From IMG/VR virus record IMGVR_UViG_3300005511_000076, positions 1-25,191 of that record: a stretch of 25,191 nucleotides of DNA; one strand, 5' to 3'. Below the pieces are notes generated by a model. It was not told the DNA's origin and did no database searches. It saw nothing but the letters and a program-made list of their open reading frames with translations. Positions 16,242 through 23,918 of this stretch are shown here, in pieces. Position 1 is the first letter of the stretch. Every line of letters starts with the position of its first letter. The stretch comes from a virus. The position numbers and the translations under genes were made by a program.

Positions 16242-16779
16242 GGATCACCTCCGGTAGGGTGTCGTCGCCGAACAGCAGTGCGGCGGCTTCTGCGTTCACG
16301 GCATCGTTGTCGACGCCAACGCCTTGGGCTTGCGATGCCAGCACGCGGTCGACGTAGCTGGGCAGGAATGCGATGGGCTGCTTGGCTTGCTTGCGGGCCT
16401 GGATCACGGCCTCGTCGATCTGCTCCAGCGTCAGTCGTGCGTTGCACCAGGCCGTGAAGATCGGCCAGACCTTTTTCCGTTCGTGGACGCTGGACACGTC
16501 GATCTCCACGCCGTAGCGGTCACGGAAGTAGCTCGCCCAATCGCCAGCGTTGCGTGGCGGGTTCGCATGCGCACGCGAGGCAGAGGTACCACTGACGATA
16601 GAAGTACCACTGTCTTTCTCTGGTTCTTGGTGTTTGGTGATTGGTGATTGGTGAGCATTGCCTTCGCTATGCGTTCGCATGTCCGACGCATCATGCGTTT
16701 TAGATGCGTTCGCATTGCCTTCGGACTTATTCCAGCGTGCGTTTGCCGATGCTTGAGCCTTGCGCTGCTTCTCCGCATA
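16234..16779 (-). pseudogene. C-terminal part of a DUF1376-type phage replication protein
   Basis: About 180 codons remain. YAEKQRKAQASANARWNKS (residues following 16779) is typical of the region just after the DUF1376 domain. A polar Asn/His/Ser-rich linker follows, then a C-terminal helical domain (DWASYFRDRYGVEIDVSS and PIAFLPSYVDRVLASQ). The N-terminal domain of about 95 residues is missing. The open frame runs on to 16872, but that part is antisense to the plus-strand gene and has no plausible ribosome site. These proteins sit where lambda O sits and are thought to act in replication initiation. The linker DNA holds repeats that may be the origin. Confidence 0.7.
16564..16723. repeat. 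Iteron-like repeats inside the replication gene, candidate origin
   Basis: Two kinds of repeat lie in the linker-coding DNA. Four tandem heptamers, TTGGTGT then TTGGTGA three times, occupy 16627-16654. Next to them, ATGCG and its complement CGCAT recur as ATGCGTTCGCAT (16669-16680 and 16704-16715), CGCAT at 16687, ATGCG at 16693 and the palindrome CGCATGCG at 16564-16571; several spacings are 11 bp. GCATTGCCTTCG also occurs twice (16655-16666 and 16712-16723). Iterons inside the initiator gene are known from lambda O. Origin function here is inferred. Confidence 0.5.
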
Positions 16780-16819
16780 CGGCAATGGGCCTGAAGCACA
16801 ACAGCGTATCGAGCGCGAC

Positions 16820-17188
16820 ATGCAGGAACGCTGCGACGAAATCGCCGCCGACATCAAGCGGCATGTGGACAACGTTGGATCAGTCGGTATCGAGTTCGAT
16901 CAAGAGCACGTATGCGAGCACTGCGGTTGGACTTGGACGGAGCAGAGCGACACCTACAACGGCGGTTGCTGCTCGAAGGATGAAGAGAACGCGCCACAGG
17001 AAACCGGAGAGCCCGCAAAGATGACCGACCTGCGCCACGTCGAGACCGGCCTGAGCGACGAGGAAAAGCAACTGGCGATCCTCGAATCGCGGCGCCTGCA
17101 GCAGATCCGCGACCTCGGCGACAAGTGGCTCGGCTCGCTGAATTACTCCGGCCACTATCAGCCGGTGCTGACCAACAAGCTGCATTGA
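16820..17188 (+). CDS. 5'-truncated early protein with zinc-binding motif
   Basis: The frame is open back to 16784, where protein-like sequence (GPEAQQRIERDMQERCDEI) already begins, so the natural start has probably been lost at the junction near 16780. From the ATG at 16820 it encodes 122 residues, but that ATG has no ribosome site. CEHC followed 14 residues later by CC suggests a small zinc-binding fold. The C-terminal part from MTDLRHVETGLSDEEK (ATG at 17021, with GGAGAG nearby) could instead be a separate 55-residue gene in the same frame. It precedes the exonuclease gene by 7 bases. Function unknown. Confidence 0.5.
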   Translation: MQERCDEIAADIKRHVDNVGSVGIEFDQEHVCEHCGWTWTEQSDTYNGGCCSKDEENAPQETGEPAKMTDLRHVETGLSDEEKQLAILESRRLQQIRDLGDKWLGSLNYSGHYQPVLTNKLH

Positions 17189-17195
17189 GGCAATC

Positions 17196-18062
17196 ATGAA
17201 CGCACCTCGCACCCTCACCGAAATGTGGACCGGCGTTCAGCACGGCCTGTCGATCGATGCCTACCACAGCATGGAAGGCGCGTCGAAGACGGTGCTCGAC
17301 TCGGTGGCCAAGTCGCCGGCTATCGCCTACGCCCGCCACCTGGACCCGAAGCGTCCCGCAGCAGTGCAGAAGTCCGGCCAGTTGGAAGGCGAACTCGCGC
17401 ACTGCGCAATCCTCGAACCGGACCAGTTCGACGTGCGCTATGTGGTCGGCCCGGACTGGAACCGAAACACGAACAAGTGGAAGGACTACGTGGCTCAGAT
17501 GGCGGCAGAGCGCCCGGGCGTGACGATCCTGAAGCCTGAGCAACGCGATACGGCGATGCGCCAGGGTGAGTCGGTGCGCCGCCTGCCCGAGATCCGCGAC
17601 GCGCTCGCCAAGGGGCATCCCGAAGTGTCCGCATTCTGGATCGACCCGGAGACGGGAGTGAAGTGCCGCTGCCGGCCGGACTGGGTACATCCCTGCGGCG
17701 ATGCCGGCTCGATCCTGCTGGACGTGAAGACCTACAGCGATGCCAGCCCCGCCGAGTTCCGCCGTCAGGTCGCGCGCAAGCGCTACCACGTGCAGGACGC
17801 CTTCTACTCGGACGGCTTCCAGCGCGCCAGCGGCCTCGAAGTGCTGGCCTTCGTGTTCGTCGCGGTCGAGACGGAATACCCGTACGCCGCCAACGCGCTG
17901 ATGCTGGACGACCTCGCGAAGACCACTGGGCGCGACCTGTACCGCCGCGATCTGGACACCTATGCCGAGTGCCAGCGCACTGGCGTGTGGCCCGGCTACA
18001 GCGACCAGATCGAAATCATCAGCCTGCCCAACTGGGCGATCTCCAACCTCAACGAGGAATAA
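17196..18062 (+). CDS. RecE-like 5'-3' exonuclease (PD-(D/E)XK, DUF3799 type)
   Basis: This 288-residue protein should resect double-stranded DNA ends to give 3' single strands for the RecT protein encoded next. Visible motifs are GELAHCAILEP with His69, CRPDW with Asp162, LLDVKT with Asp176 and Lys178, and the helix YHVQDAFY with Gln200 and Tyr204. This is the order seen in RecE C-terminal nuclease domains. Length matches the phage-encoded nuclease core rather than the long E. coli RecE. The ATG at 17196 has GAGG five bases upstream. It lies 4 bases before the recT start and is the main evidence that this half of the phage is the early recombination operon. Confidence 0.88.
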   Translation: MNAPRTLTEMWTGVQHGLSIDAYHSMEGASKTVLDSVAKSPAIAYARHLDPKRPAAVQKSGQLEGELAHCAILEPDQFDVRYVVGPDWNRNTNKWKDYVAQMAAERPGVTILKPEQRDTAMRQGESVRRLPEIRDALAKGHPEVSAFWIDPETGVKCRCRPDWVHPCGDAGSILLDVKTYSDASPAEFRRQVARKRYHVQDAFYSDGFQRASGLEVLAFVFVAVETEYPYAANALMLDDLAKTTGRDLYRRDLDTYAECQRTGVWPGYSDQIEIISLPNWAISNLNEE

Positions 18063-18066
18063 CACT

Positions 18067-19047
18067 GTGGCACAGACCAACCTTACCGCCATCAAGAACG
18101 GCGACAAGCCCCAAAGCCCCGTAGACAAGGTGGCGCACATCCTGGCGGGCGCGAGCATGCAGGCACAGATCAAGGCCGCGCTTCCCCGTCACATGACGCC
18201 CGAGCGCCTGGCCCGCATCGTGACGACCGAGATCCGCAAGGTGCCGAAGTTGGCCGAATGCACGCCAGTGTCGTTCTTCGGTGCAGTGATCCAGTGCGCG
18301 CAATTGGGACTTGAACCCGGTAACGCCCTGGGCCACGCCTACCTTCTGCCCTACGGCAAGGATGTGCAACTGATCATCGGCTATCGCGGCATGATCGATC
18401 TCGCGCGCCGCTCGGGGCAGATCGTCAGCATCGACGCCCGCGCCGTGTACGAAGGCGACAAGTTCGAATGCACGCTGGGTCTGGATCCGCACATCGACCA
18501 CGTGCCGGACTGGAACAACCCGAACCGCACGAAGGCCGACAAGCTGCAGTTTGTCTACGCAGTGGCGAAGCTAAAGGACGGCGGCATCCAGTTCGATGTA
18601 ATGAGCCGCGCCGAGATCGAAGGCATCCGCGCGCGCAGCAAGGCCGGCAACGGTGGCCCGTGGAAAACCGACTACACGGCCATGGCGCTCAAGAGCGTGG
18701 TACGCCGCCTGTTCAAGTTCCTGCCGGTGAGCATCGAGATGCAGACCGCTGTCGGCCTGGATGAACGTGCCGATGCCGGCCTGCCGCAGGACAACGGCGC
18801 CATCATCGATGGTCAGTTCAGCCACGTTGACGAAGACGGCGTGATCGAAGACGCGCCGCAACTCGGCAACCAGCCCACTGGCGAGGCGCTGAACTTCGAT
18901 GTCACCGGTTTCAAGGATCGCATTGGCCGGTGCACTGATGCTGACACGCTCGATCTGCTGGCTGACGAGATCCGCGAGGTGCCCGAAGAACACCGCGCTG
19001 AACTGACCGACGCCTACCACGACCGGCGCGCCGCGCTGGAAGGCTGA
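18067..19047 (+). CDS. RecT-family single-strand annealing protein
   Basis: The 326-residue product anneals complementary single strands and pairs functionally with the upstream exonuclease. Family hallmarks are CTPVSFFGAVIQCAQLGLEPG (residues about 67-87), LIIGYRGMIDLARRSGQIVS (about 101-120) and WKTDYTAMALKSVVRRL (about 200-216). I chose GTG at 18067, preceded by GAGGA, because the upstream frame is an unrelated shadow. The region after about residue 240 is acidic and variable, as is usual in the family. It probably supported phage replication by recombination and mosaic exchange. Confidence 0.93.
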   Translation: MAQTNLTAIKNGDKPQSPVDKVAHILAGASMQAQIKAALPRHMTPERLARIVTTEIRKVPKLAECTPVSFFGAVIQCAQLGLEPGNALGHAYLLPYGKDVQLIIGYRGMIDLARRSGQIVSIDARAVYEGDKFECTLGLDPHIDHVPDWNNPNRTKADKLQFVYAVAKLKDGGIQFDVMSRAEIEGIRARSKAGNGGPWKTDYTAMALKSVVRRLFKFLPVSIEMQTAVGLDERADAGLPQDNGAIIDGQFSHVDEDGVIEDAPQLGNQPTGEALNFDVTGFKDRIGRCTDADTLDLLADEIREVPEEHRAELTDAYHDRRAALEG

Positions 19048-19117
19048 CCACCCCTTTCGCCGGGCTTACGTCCCACGTCCCCCGGCCATTTTATTCCTGA
19101 CCATCGGAGGAACCACG

Positions 19118-19654
19118 ATGTTTGAACTCTTCGACAAACGAGTGAAGTTGGCCAGCGTCAATCCGCGCGCTGAAATCCACGGCGACAAGAAGAAACCGGC
19201 GTGTGATCTGAAGTTCGAGTACGCAGCCGAGAACGAAATCCTGTTCGACTTCGATGCTGGCCTGCTCGTCTCCCTCTACACCACTCCGTCGGATCAGGAA
19301 GATCTGATCGAGCCGGGCCGTCTTTCGCAACTCCGTTACCCGAAGATGGGCGCTTTCAAGTGGGACATCACCGGCAAGGGCTACACCATGCATATCGACT
19401 ATGGCTTGGGCGGCCCGAGCGACATCGAGCAGGGCGGTGTGGACATCGACGGCTTCAAGCTAGTCCCGCAGAACGGCGGCACGGTGATCGTTGTGTTCCG
19501 CGCCATCGTGCATCCCGATGAAGTGGTGTTCGGCAAGCTGTGCAGTCTAGTGCAACAGGACGTCACCATTACGCTGAAGGCCCCGGCACCGCAGACCGTC
19601 GGCGAACTCTTCGGCGACGAGCCGCAGGAGCAAGAGCCGGAGGCAGTGGAGTAA
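19118..19654 (+). CDS. Conserved-looking early protein of unknown function with acidic tail
   Basis: The 178-residue protein has a strong ribosome site (GGAGGAA) and follows recT after 70 bases. The body alternates beta-strand-like stretches (KFEYAAENEILFDFD, YTMHIDYGLGG, GTVIVVFRAIV), and the last 17 residues are strongly acidic (LFGDEPQEQEPEAVE). Position beside recE/recT, a beta-rich body and an acidic C-terminal tail would fit a single-strand DNA-binding or recombination accessory protein, but no OB-fold signature is readable, so this is a suggestion only. Confidence 0.6.
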   Translation: MFELFDKRVKLASVNPRAEIHGDKKKPACDLKFEYAAENEILFDFDAGLLVSLYTTPSDQEDLIEPGRLSQLRYPKMGAFKWDITGKGYTMHIDYGLGGPSDIEQGGVDIDGFKLVPQNGGTVIVVFRAIVHPDEVVFGKLCSLVQQDVTITLKAPAPQTVGELFGDEPQEQEPEAVE

Positions 19655-19657
19655 GCC

Positions 19658-19837
19658 ATGGAAGACATCCTTCATCGCCTCGAAGCGTTCAACGAATACG
19701 GGCAGACATCCGATTCACGTCAGGTGATGAAGGATGCCGCCGCCGAGATCCGCGCCCTTCGCCTGAAGGCCCAGCAACTCGAAGCGCTGATCCAGCGCCG
19801 CGCGTCGCAGAAGATGGCGCGAGGAGCGATGGCATGA
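19658..19837 (+). CDS. Small coiled-coil phage protein
   Basis: This 59-residue gene starts at ATG 19658 with GGAG six bases upstream and ends in an ATGA overlap with the next gene. The sequence is largely helical with a leucine-rich stretch (EIRALRLKAQQLEALIQRR). Similar short leucine/arginine-rich proteins are frequent in phage early operons. The good ribosome site and tight packing on both sides support it as a real gene. Function unknown. Confidence 0.7.
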   Translation: MEDILHRLEAFNEYGQTSDSRQVMKDAAAEIRALRLKAQQLEALIQRRASQKMARGAMA

Positions 19838-20238
19838 GCCGCTACGTCAATCTTCGAAAGGTGATCATCGGAGAGCTTCTGAAGCACGACGAGCTATGCG
19901 CCACCCTTCTCGCCAAAAAGATCAAGTGCGATCCCAACAGCGCCAATCGTGTAATGCGCGAACTGTCGCAGTACTTGGCAAAGCGACCGGCACCGAATGA
20001 GCCAGGAAAGAACAGGGTCTATTACAGGGTGGTCGACCGAGAGGGTCTGGTCGCACTGGGCAACGAGAAGCGCATCGGCAACAACGGGACCACGTCGGGC
20101 ACGCTTGCACCGAAGCGGATTGACTTCGAAGCGCTGCTGAGCGCCTGGCACATTGCCGCTCCGCGCGGCTGCGATCTTCCGACCACGGTCCACCGGATCA
20201 ACATGGAAGACGATCAACTATTCGAGGAAGCAGCATGA
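19834..20238 (+). CDS. Putative winged-helix-like DNA-binding protein
   Basis: The 134-residue product begins with a helical region, KVIIGELLKHDELCATLLAKK, followed by CDPNSANRVMREL and a basic stretch ending in GKNRVYYRVVD. Helix, helix-turn-helix and then a beta wing is how many small winged-helix proteins read. The C-terminal half (FEALLSAWHIAAPRGCDLP) is of unknown type. It overlaps its upstream and downstream neighbours by four bases each, so it is co-translated with them. It might regulate the early operon or assist recombination. Confidence 0.6.
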   Translation: MSRYVNLRKVIIGELLKHDELCATLLAKKIKCDPNSANRVMRELSQYLAKRPAPNEPGKNRVYYRVVDREGLVALGNEKRIGNNGTTSGTLAPKRIDFEALLSAWHIAAPRGCDLPTTVHRINMEDDQLFEEAA

Positions 20239-22019
20239 CAACGAAACCGCAGGATCAGCGAGACAGCGAGGCTAATGAACCCCTTGGCATTGCAAGCAAG
20301 ATGACGGGAACCGGGTTCACCATGGTTGTTTTTGAGGCAGAAAGGGTTCCTGCAGGGACCCCCGTCTACGCCCGCCCCGCCCCGGAAGCGTTGCCCGTTG
20401 GTTTTATTGAGGCCAGATCGCTGGAAAAGCTGCAAAGCGATGACTTTGGTGCACAGCCTGAATCGCATGTATCGCTATGGCATGCAGGTAATCCGCCATC
20501 ACGTGCGCAGGTCCCGGTTTATCTCGCCGCCCCGGAAGCGTTGGGCGCTAAGTTGACCGATGCGCGAATCATGGAAATCCGGTCTTCGATCAAGTATGGC
20601 GATGGTTGGGATGGCGACGCATGGGACTTGGCTTTAGCGCGAGCTATTGAACAAGCATTGACCTTTAATTGCGCGACGTGTGGAAGTGAGGGGTCTGACC
20701 GTGCAAAGCGCTTGGCCCGTCAAGCAATCGCATCGAAAACGTCAGGCCGAATCGATGGCGAGGAAGGATTCTCTCTGCGCGTCCCTTTGGATCTCGACTC
20801 CATCGAGCGCGAATGCAACGAAGGAACGCCGCCGACATTCAGCGAAACTCTCGCAATGGTGTCTCGTATCCGAGAGTTGGAAGCGTTGGGCGCTGCGAAG
20901 GGGGAGTTGAGCGATGCGGAGATTCACCATCTGTGGGACACGCACGTCGGAGAGCCATCGCCATCGTGGCCGCTGGAAGATAAGGACAAGCTAGCGTTCG
21001 CCCGCGCCATCCTCGCCGCCCATTCTGCGGATGCCCGCAATGAAGACGCCGAATTCATGCGCGACGCAGCAATGCGCACGGTGCAGGCGATGGGCTTGCA
21101 ATACACGCCAGGCGCTGATCGCTGGAAGCCTGTGTTCTGGAAAGAGGATGCCCGCAATATGGTTGAGGGGGCGGCGCTGACGCGCTACGGGTTCACGGGA
21201 TCGCGTGACCGGGCTTTCGGTGAAGCGGCCGATGGCGAATTCGTGCGGTACGCCGATGTTGCGTCCCTACTCGCCGCGCCCGCCGCACCAGCGCCGAAAT
21301 GCGATACCTGCAACGACACCGGCCATATGCCCGTGGGCCATAGCGGCCGGGAATCAGACGGCAATGCCATGGAATTCGAGCGCTGCCCGGAGTGCGGGTA
21401 TGGCGATGCCGCGCCGGCACCCGCTGCGCAGGCGGAACTTATCGACATTCTTCGCAGCGTTGACGAGCAATTCAGCCGCTTCGGCAACAGCTTGCCGGAT
21501 GGCTTTGATTCGCGCGTACTGCGCTGGGTCAAGGATGCACTTGCGGGGCACACGCGCCAGCAATCCGCCACCCCGGCAGAGCCTATCTATCAAGCGTGGG
21601 ACGAAATCGGCAACAGCATGGGATGGCGAGATGTTGAGCGTCAGGAGTACGACGCCGCAAAGCCCCAAAGTCGTCGCATTCTCTACACCACCCCGGCAGA
21701 CGCGGCGAGCGAGGCGGACAAGAGGGATTGGCAGCCTATCGAGACCGCGCCAAAGACGGGACGAACCCTGCTACTCGGCTATCACAATAGCGCGGGGAAC
21801 TGGCGCACGGTTCGCGGGCAATGGATGTCGGATGCCTACATCCAGGACAACTGGGACGATCCTGATTCCGGCGTCGTCGGATGGTACGAGACATCCGCAG
21901 AGGCAGATGAAGCGCCAAGCGCTTGGCACATCAAACCTACGCATTGGATGCCGACACCGGCTGAGCCATGTGCTTTTGTCCAGCGCAAGCGGCAACAGGG
22001 GGCGTGGAATGGCAATTGA
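20235..22019 (+). CDS. Mosaic accessory protein with DUF551-type C-terminus
   Basis: The 594-residue protein reads as a string of small modules. Two related helical units occur, TDARIMEIRSSIKYGDGWDG...LALARAIEQAL and SDAEIHHLWDTHVGEP...LAFARAILAAH, each preceded by an EALGA segment. A CxxC...CxxC zinc module (CDTCNDTGHMP...CPECG) follows, then a module with AWDEIGNSMGWRD. A C-terminal segment WQPIETAPKTGRTLLLGY...HWMPTPAEP is typical of DUF551. The module borders are marked by repeated DNA such as CCGCCCCGGAAGCGTTG-like sequence near 20373 and 20529. Such fused, reshuffled genes are common in Burkholderiales and enteric prophages. Function unknown. Confidence 0.7.
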   Translation: MTTKPQDQRDSEANEPLGIASKMTGTGFTMVVFEAERVPAGTPVYARPAPEALPVGFIEARSLEKLQSDDFGAQPESHVSLWHAGNPPSRAQVPVYLAAPEALGAKLTDARIMEIRSSIKYGDGWDGDAWDLALARAIEQALTFNCATCGSEGSDRAKRLARQAIASKTSGRIDGEEGFSLRVPLDLDSIERECNEGTPPTFSETLAMVSRIRELEALGAAKGELSDAEIHHLWDTHVGEPSPSWPLEDKDKLAFARAILAAHSADARNEDAEFMRDAAMRTVQAMGLQYTPGADRWKPVFWKEDARNMVEGAALTRYGFTGSRDRAFGEAADGEFVRYADVASLLAAPAAPAPKCDTCNDTGHMPVGHSGRESDGNAMEFERCPECGYGDAAPAPAAQAELIDILRSVDEQFSRFGNSLPDGFDSRVLRWVKDALAGHTRQQSATPAEPIYQAWDEIGNSMGWRDVERQEYDAAKPQSRRILYTTPADAASEADKRDWQPIETAPKTGRTLLLGYHNSAGNWRTVRGQWMSDAYIQDNWDDPDSGVVGWYETSAEADEAPSAWHIKPTHWMPTPAEPCAFVQRKRQQGAWNGN

Positions 22020-22710
22020 TCCGTTCAAGGTCGATGGTCCGACCTGCATCAGCCTGAGCGGAGGCAGAACGTCCGGCTACATGCTCCATCGCATCTTGCA
22101 GAGCAATGGCGGACTGCCGGATGGTTCGATGGTGTTGTTCTGCAATACCGGCAAGGAAGAAGAAGCGACCCTCCGTTTCGTTCGCGATATGGCCGAACAC
22201 TGGCAAGTCTCGGTGACGTGGCTGGAATACCGCATTGGCGGCCAGTTCCAGGTGGTGACGTTCGACGCCGCCAGCATGGAAGCTATGTCGAAGGCTGCCG
22301 TGCGGTTTGCGTTGGCTGATGCGAAGACTGATATCACAGCGCTGGCCGCTCGCGTTGCCGAATTGGAAAGCGAACTTGAGCGCGCCAGCCAGCCTGGCAG
22401 CGGGGATAAGCACGTAGACGACATCATCGAGCGCTTCAAGAATCCGATGACGCCATACGGGATGATCGTGCGCGCTTTCAGGATCGCAACGGGATCGACG
22501 CTGATGCAGATGGCAGACTACCTCGGCGTATCACCAGCACAACTGTCTGGCATGGAGCATGGACGCAAGCCCGTGACCAGTGACGACGCAGCGAATGCAG
22601 CCGGGTTCTTTGCGAGCCTTGGAATGGCTCCGACCCTTCATGTGCTGCGTTTCGCTCTCGCTAACCCAGACGCAGCCCGCGCTTCGCTGGACGGGCGGAG
22701 GGATGGGTGA
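22009..22710 (+). CDS. Chimera: truncated PP-loop (PAPS reductase-like) domain fused to XRE-type HTH
   Basis: Residues 1 to about 90 of 233 match the start of phage PAPS-reductase/PP-loop nucleotidyl hydrolase-like proteins: CISLSGGRTSGYML (PP-loop), VLFCNTGKEEEATLRFVRD and VTWLEYR. The match stops at FDAASM, before the C-terminal half that normally completes the fold and carries the later motifs. The rest is a leucine-heptad coiled coil (ALAARVAELESELE) and an HTH of XRE type (STLMQMADYLGVSPAQLSGMEHGRKP, about residues 163-188). It overlaps the previous gene by 11 bases and the next by one. It may be a deletion-made fusion, with the HTH still usable and the PP-loop domain probably inactive. 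Confidence 0.7.
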   Translation: MAIDPFKVDGPTCISLSGGRTSGYMLHRILQSNGGLPDGSMVLFCNTGKEEEATLRFVRDMAEHWQVSVTWLEYRIGGQFQVVTFDAASMEAMSKAAVRFALADAKTDITALAARVAELESELERASQPGSGDKHVDDIIERFKNPMTPYGMIVRAFRIATGSTLMQMADYLGVSPAQLSGMEHGRKPVTSDDAANAAGFFASLGMAPTLHVLRFALANPDAARASLDGRRDG

Positions 22711-23537
22711 TGGCTGAAATCAAACGCCCGGTTCTGCGCTACCACGGCGGGAAGTTCCGTCTTGCCGATTGGATCATCAGCCATTTCCCGGAGCATGCCG
22801 CGTATGTTGAGCCATTCGGCGGCGCGGCTTCCGTGCTGATGCGGAAGCCGCGTAGTCATGGCGAGGTGTACAACGACCTGGATGGCGACATCGTAAATGT
22901 GATGCGCGTCCTGCGAGACGAGTTGCAGCGCGACCGGCTGATCGAGGCGCTGACTCTCACGCCATATGCTCGAGCTGAGTTCGATTCGGCATGGGCACCC
23001 ACTGACGACCAGGTCGAACAAGCGCGCCGCACATTTATCCGTGCCGAGATGGGATTCGGTTCTGCAGGCGCCACGAAAGGCACCACAGGCTTCCGCATCG
23101 ATACCAAGCGGAACTATGGAACTGCAATGCATGTGTGGGCGGCTTTACCTGCGAAGCTCGCAGCATTTGGGCAGCGCCTGCAGGGTGTTCTGCTGGAGAA
23201 CCGGCCAGCCATTCAGGTTCTGCAGGACCATGACACGGCGCGCACGTTGTTCTATGTTGACCCGCCGTATGTCCACGACACTCGGAAGATGGGATCTGCA
23301 TGCTATCGACACGAAATGGACGATCAGCAACACGCAGAACTTCTTTCCAAATTACTCGAGCTGGACGGCATGGTCGTTCTGAGTGGCTATCCCCATCCTA
23401 TGTACGAGGAAAGTCTGAAGGGCTGGCAACGCGTGGAGACGCAGGCCCGCATGGCTGCTGGCCGTGGGACTGGTATTCGGACTGAAGTATTGTGGCTTTC
23501 GCCCAAGATCCAACGACGCGACCTGTTCGCAGCTTGA
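22710..23537 (+). CDS. DNA adenine N6-methyltransferase (D12 class, Dam-like)
   Basis: The 275-residue enzyme transfers methyl from S-adenosylmethionine to adenine in DNA. D12-class motifs are clear: YHGGKFRLADWI with GGK at 13-15, YVEPFGGAASVL (32-43) for cofactor binding, and the catalytic YVDPPY (DPPY at 184-187). I chose ATG 22710, giving a TGATG stop-start overlap; GTG 22707 is also possible. There is no neighbouring restriction enzyme, so it is an orphan methyltransferase, as in many phages where it protects DNA from host restriction or alters regulation. Its recognition site cannot be read from sequence. Confidence 0.9.
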   Translation: MAEIKRPVLRYHGGKFRLADWIISHFPEHAAYVEPFGGAASVLMRKPRSHGEVYNDLDGDIVNVMRVLRDELQRDRLIEALTLTPYARAEFDSAWAPTDDQVEQARRTFIRAEMGFGSAGATKGTTGFRIDTKRNYGTAMHVWAALPAKLAAFGQRLQGVLLENRPAIQVLQDHDTARTLFYVDPPYVHDTRKMGSACYRHEMDDQQHAELLSKLLELDGMVVLSGYPHPMYEESLKGWQRVETQARMAAGRGTGIRTEVLWLSPKIQRRDLFAA

Positions 23538-23545
23538 ACGAAGAA

Positions 23546-23644
23546 ATGGAAACAGCGGCACAAGCACTACTGGCACTCACGCGCAAGCATTGGAATCTGG
23601 AGAAGGAAGATGAGCGAGCAGGAACTACTCGACCGAATCATTGA
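23546..23644 (+). CDS. Possible 32-residue small ORF
   Basis: ATG 23546 opens a short frame (METAAQALLALTRKHWNLEKEDE at its start) that fills the gap between the methyltransferase and the next gene and overlaps that gene by 35 bases. The ribosome site is weak. The first half looks like a helix of a real small phage protein, the second half is dictated by the overlapping gene. It may equally be chance. Confidence 0.25.
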   Translation: METAAQALLALTRKHWNLEKEDERAGTTRPNH

Positions 23645-23918
23645 GGAGCTGGACAAGCGGATCAAGCCGGCGCCAGTCTCTGCTGTGCCGCTGGAGGTTC
23701 AGCTCTGGTCTACCAAAGAGATCGGCGAATACCTACAGCGGCCGGCGCAGGTCGTACGTGATCGCGTCGTCTCTGTGCCTGGATTCCCAGAGCCGATCCG
23801 CCTGCCGAACGGCGATGGCCACGGCAAAGCCTATCCGCGATGGAAGGCGGTCGAGGTTATCAAGTGGGCCGAGTCCTACCAGGGTGGCAAGATGGGGCGC
23901 CCGCGAAAGGCTGACTAG
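23610..23918 (+). CDS. Probable excisionase / AlpA-like DNA-binding protein
   Basis: The 102-residue basic protein has a short acidic N-terminal helix and then a MerR/excisionase-like segment: LWSTKEIGEYLQRPAQVVRDRVV, a loop GFPEPIRLPNGDGHGKAYPRW, and a helix AVEVIKWAESY. This matches the winged-helix layout of AlpA and Xis proteins, where the central PxPIxL...W element is common. It has a good ribosome site (GGAGAAGG) and ends tail-to-tail with the integrase, overlapping by four bases. That position supports a role in directing integrase toward excision. Confidence 0.72.
   Translation: MSEQELLDRIIEELDKRIKPAPVSAVPLEVQLWSTKEIGEYLQRPAQVVRDRVVSVPGFPEPIRLPNGDGHGKAYPRWKAVEVIKWAESYQGGKMGRPRKAD

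Noticed and set aside
16240-16252. A 16S rRNA 3'-end fragment (TGGATCACCTCC)
   Set aside because: It is the complement of a perfect Shine-Dalgarno sequence directly before a minus-strand ATG, which explains it fully.
16854-18173. 439-codon minus-strand open frame
   Set aside because: Antisense to the RecE-like exonuclease and the zinc-motif gene, both of which have clear protein motifs.
19540-19834. Long N-terminal extension of the winged-helix-like protein
   Set aside because: The extended frame overlaps two real genes out of frame; the ATG at 19834 in an ATGA overlap is the better start.
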